Positions 33,669 through 35,585 of a DNA stretch of 35,585 nt are shown here, one piece after another. The position numbers and the translations under genes are program-made. Each line of letters opens with the position of its first letter. The first letter of the stretch is position 1. The DNA lies in the NCBI RefSeq assembly GCF_000317285.1, contig NZ_AJLN01000135.1:1-35585 (forward strand). The letters run 5' to 3'. This DNA is from Chlorogloeopsis fritschii PCC 6912. GTDB lineage: Bacteria > Cyanobacteriota > Cyanobacteriia > Cyanobacteriales > Nostocaceae. The notes below the pieces were generated by a model. It saw only the letters and a program-made list of their open reading frames with translations. It was not told the origin of the DNA and did not search any database.

Positions 33669-33743
33669 TATAACTTGTGCCTGAAAAACAGGTTGCAAAG
33701 CCTGCACTGTAAGGTTTTATGGAAATCAACCATGCAAGTTATA
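33669..33743. repeat. Short inverted-repeat element upstream of the 107-aa gene
   Basis: TATAACTTG (33669-33677) and CAAGTTATA (33735-33743) are perfect inverted repeats 57 bp apart. The interior has further small stems (CCTG/CAGG and CAGG/CCTG). It lies in the 33364-33771 gap, which otherwise holds only a HIP1 site and AT-rich DNA. It could be a small mobile repeat or a structured leader. Confidence 0.4.
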
Positions 33744-33771
33744 AGATTTTGAGCTTATTCATTAGGGAAAG

Positions 33772-34095
33772 ATGATCACACCAAAGGAATTCAAGCAATT
33801 AATCGAAAAACAGCAAAAATCCCCTGAATCACTGCCAAAAGCAGTGCAAGCTCTGTGGTATGACTACCAAGGTAATTGGGACAAAGCCCATGAAATAGTC
33901 CAAAATGCTAGTGACGCCGATAGTGCCTGGGTTCATGCCTACCTGCATAGAAAAGAAGGAGATTTGAGTAATGCCCGCTATTGGTACAGACGCTGTGGTA
34001 AACCAGAATTTCACGCCGGGCTAGATCGAGAATGGGAGGAAATTGCTTCTAATTTGCTGACGAAGGTAAAAGAATTATGGATGCCAATGAATTAA
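33772..34095 (+). CDS. Small conserved-looking hypothetical protein, 107 aa
   Basis: The ATG follows AGGGAAAG, a good ribosome-binding site. The product has an acidic/basic helical composition: [53 protein letters not shown] and [13 protein letters not shown]. The repeated W-D-x-A-H / A-x-Y-W-Y-R pattern suggests a pair of TPR-like helical hairpins. It is cytoplasmic (no signal or membrane segment). Its end overlaps the pentapeptide-repeat gene by 19 bases, so the two are probably translated together. I do not assign a function. Confidence 0.75.
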   Translation: MITPKEFKQLIEKQQKSPESLPKAVQALWYDYQGNWDKAHEIVQNASDADSAWVHAYLHRKEGDLSNARYWYRRCGKPEFHAGLDREWEEIASNLLTKVKELWMPMN

Positions 34096-34445
34096 TCCGG
34101 CGTTATGCCGTAGGAGAAAGAGATTTTACAGCAGTCAATTTAGCTAATGCCAAGTTAATTGGAGCAAATTTAGTTGGCATCAATTTGTATGCAGCAGATT
34201 TAAGTGGTGCCAACCTCGCAAAAGCTAAACTATGGGGAGCAAATTTGAGTGGAGCTAACCTTGCAAAAGCAAATTTAACTAGAGCTAACCTCAGTGGTGC
34301 GAAGTTGGTAGACGCAAACCTGCGCGGAGCAAGGTTACACTATACTAAGCTGTTTGAAGCAAATTTAACAGGAGCTTGCTATGACGACAGTACCAAGTTT
34401 TCTTGGGGATTCGATCCAGTTAGCAGAAATATGCGAAAAATTTAA
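34077..34445 (+). CDS. Pentapeptide-repeat protein, 122 aa
   Basis: From residue 18 the protein is built of A(N/D)LxX pentapeptides ([20 protein letters not shown] and similar), about fifteen in a row. This forms a right-handed quadrilateral beta-helix. A short N-terminal helix ([17 protein letters not shown]) and a polar cap ([13 protein letters not shown]) bracket the repeats. Pentapeptide proteins are abundant in cyanobacteria and mostly of unknown role. ATG 34077 lies inside the upstream gene's last codons (19-base overlap). Confidence 0.9.
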   Translation: MDANELIRRYAVGERDFTAVNLANAKLIGANLVGINLYAADLSGANLAKAKLWGANLSGANLAKANLTRANLSGAKLVDANLRGARLHYTKLFEANLTGACYDDSTKFSWGFDPVSRNMRKI

Positions 34446-34482
34446 AAATTAGCTGCTAAGACTAGGCACTGGAGAGCTTTGA

Positions 34483-34685
34483 TTAAGAAATAGCTGGAGA
34501 TGCAACTGCTTGGGAATTTATCTGAGCCAAAACTAGATGAATAGAAGCTTTGCTAGTTTCCCAAGTAGATTCAACCAAATACTCGGTAAAAGTTGCTAAA
34601 ATTTCTAAGCTGCCAGGGGCGAGTTCTAGCAGAACTTCAATAGTACCTCAATAATAATTGGCTTCCAGTAGATTCGCATGGTCAT
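34483..34685 (-). pseudogene. Frameshifted short gene, broken by an 11-bp near-duplication
   Basis: Read on the minus strand, ATG 34685 gives MTMRIYWKPIIIEVLL and then a stop. A second frame continues with IEVLLELAPGSLEILATFTE and on to a stop at 34483. The two frames overlap in the same IEVLL words because ATTGAGGTACT (34652-34642) is followed by ATTGAAGTTCT (34641-34631). Removing one 11-mer restores a single 60-residue frame. The second part is amphipathic and codon-like, so a real gene is plausible. Family unknown. Confidence 0.45.
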
Positions 34686-34779
34686 GCTCTGAACAGCTTG
34701 TTAAATGTAGATACAAGCGGTAAAAAGTAAATTATGCATATCGACTGGAAAAAATCAGAAGGAATAAGAAAAATTTTTT

Positions 34780-34848
34780 ATGAACTCTGCTGATGAAAGT
34801 CTTGCACAAGAATTAGTCCAGAAATATTCAACCTGTTTTACCCAGTAA
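34780..34848 (+). CDS. 22-codon leader-like ORF before the phosphotransferase pseudogene
   Basis: ATG 34780 follows AAGGAA and encodes MNSADESLAQELVQKYSTCF plus two more residues. Its TAA overlaps the next ATG (TAATG). It could be a short coupled peptide or a broken N-terminus of the same ancestral gene. Confidence 0.25.
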   Translation: MNSADESLAQELVQKYSTCFTQ

Positions 34849-35332
34849 TGGAAAATTCTCAAAACTCGCGGTTGGCGAAGCAAGATGCAATGACACTACT
34901 TGATGCATGGTTATTTGTTGATGGTGCAACCGTGCTACCAACAAATGAAGGTACAGTTAACACGACTTATTTTGTGAAGACGCAAGCAGGCAATTTTTTC
35001 TTGAAGTTGTATAACGATTCCACAACCACTGCTCAAATTTATTACGAACACGATCGCCTGGGCAGGAGGCACCTCGTTGGGAATTTATCAAAGCTTTTAG
35101 TACTGGCTATGCCGAATATATTTCTCTTTCACAATTGGAAGTAGAAGCACTAACATTAGTTTGGCGCTTGCAGCAGGCAAGTTATATCGTTTATTGGACA
35201 GGGTGGTTACTTGAGAGAAAAGTAACTTACCAAAGTGTATTAGATGGAGTAGCGAGAATCCTGGTATTAGAAGATTGGTTGGCAGAAAACACCGCTCAGT
35301 TAATGAGTGATTTAGCTGCGAGATTTAATTAA
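34848..35332 (+). pseudogene. Aminoglycoside phosphotransferase/choline-kinase-like gene with internal deletion
   Basis: The first segment (34848 to about 35068) encodes an APH-type N-lobe start: LPTNEGTVNTTYFVKTQ, FFLKLYN with a likely ATP-binding Lys, and AQIYYEHDRL. The frame then changes near 35070. From there a second frame reads PRWEFIKAFSTGYAEYISLS and on to LAARFN at 35332, which looks like the C-terminal helices of the same family. The middle, which should hold the HxDxxxxN catalytic loop and the DxD metal site, is missing (perhaps 150 residues or more). So this is a non-functional remnant. N- and C-part pairing is by position and style, not alignment. Confidence 0.65.
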
Positions 35333-35346
35333 GAAGAATAAGAATA

Positions 35347-35585
35347 ATGCATACAAAAGCTCCTTTACCTATTGCTCTTTTAGAAGGCAAGACAACTCTG
35401 CCTATTATTGAAGCTTATTTTGAGTTTAATCACCTCAAACAACTCTATCGTCAGGGTTGGCTGAGGCACGGCATAGAACCAAAGTATTGTGAGAGCGTTG
35501 CCGAACACTCATTTGGTGTTGCTTTATTAGCTTTATTTTTAGCTGATGAATACTCATTGGATTTAGATAAAACAAAAGTTGGTAG
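35347..35585 (+). CDS. HD-domain phosphohydrolase (3' end outside window)
   Basis: ATG 35347 opens a frame to the window edge (79 codons). The visible part contains IIEAYFEFNHLKQLYRQGWL and ESVAEHSFGVALLALFLADE, matching the start of HD-domain nucleotidase proteins of the YfbR/HDDC2 type, which remove phosphate from deoxynucleoside monophosphates. Only the first metal-binding part is in view, so the activity is inferred from family. It starts 14 bp after the phosphotransferase pseudogene ends. Confidence 0.82.
   Translation, partial: MHTKAPLPIALLEGKTTLPIIEAYFEFNHLKQLYRQGWLRHGIEPKYCESVAEHSFGVALLALFLADEYSLDLDKTKVG

Overview
The window comes from a filamentous cyanobacterium of the Nostocales (Nostoc/Calothrix-like). 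The evidence is about twenty copies of the HIP1 octamer GCGATCGC, heptanucleotide STRR-type repeats, several small dispersed repeats and MITE-like elements of the kind common in Nostoc, and gene families typical of that group. The genus cannot be fixed from the sequence alone.

Region 1 (1-8.5 kb) is a mixed accessory/housekeeping stretch. It holds a left-truncated TnpB (IS605/IS1341 type) abutting an inverted-repeat element, an orphan two-partner-secretion outer-membrane transporter (TpsB), a CYTH triphosphatase, an HdeD-like membrane protein, an acyltransferase-3 membrane protein, and a lipoprotein with a clan GH-A-like hydrolase fold. The gaps around these genes contain three MITE-like or dispersed repeats, one with perfect 8-bp target-site duplications.

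Region 2 (8.5-30.8 kb) is a large exopolysaccharide / O-antigen-type cluster, almost all on the minus strand. Reading 5' to 3' on that strand, the first block (30.8 to 21.1 kb) has a WecG/TagA transferase, a Wzz/BY-kinase co-polymerase, a processive GT2, a hexapeptide acetyltransferase fused to a GAF domain, a GT2, a phytanoyl-CoA-dioxygenase-like oxygenase, a GT25 and a further glycosyltransferase. One plus-strand GT4 gene sits between the blocks and faces the first block across a hairpin terminator. The second block (18.9 to 8.6 kb) has a GT4, a Wzx-like flippase, a zinc-binding SAM methyltransferase, a 2OG-Fe(II) oxygenase, a Wzy-like polymerase, a rhamnosyltransferase-like GT2, and a 1108-residue fusion of GT2, Gfo/Idh/MocA oxidoreductase and SDR epimerase. 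Together they would make nucleotide-sugar precursors, assemble and decorate a repeat unit on a lipid carrier, flip it, polymerise it and control chain length. No outer-membrane export (Wza) gene and no polyprenyl-phosphate sugar phosphotransferase is visible here.

Region 3 (30.8-35.6 kb) is gene-poor and decaying. It has an orphan IS630-type helix-turn-helix ORF, a secreted SH3 protein overlapping a 30-residue membrane micro-ORF, a short ORF whose tail is rewritten by a dispersed repeat, a small conserved-looking protein overlapping a pentapeptide-repeat gene, a minus-strand pseudogene broken by an 11-bp duplication, an aminoglycoside-phosphotransferase-like pseudogene lacking its catalytic core, and the start of an HD-domain phosphohydrolase.

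The most noteworthy item is the 1108-residue fusion. Its inter-domain linker is translated through two heptanucleotide STRR repeats, with a good internal ribosome-binding site and ATG between them. That points to gene fusion by an intergenic repeat and to possible frame switching.
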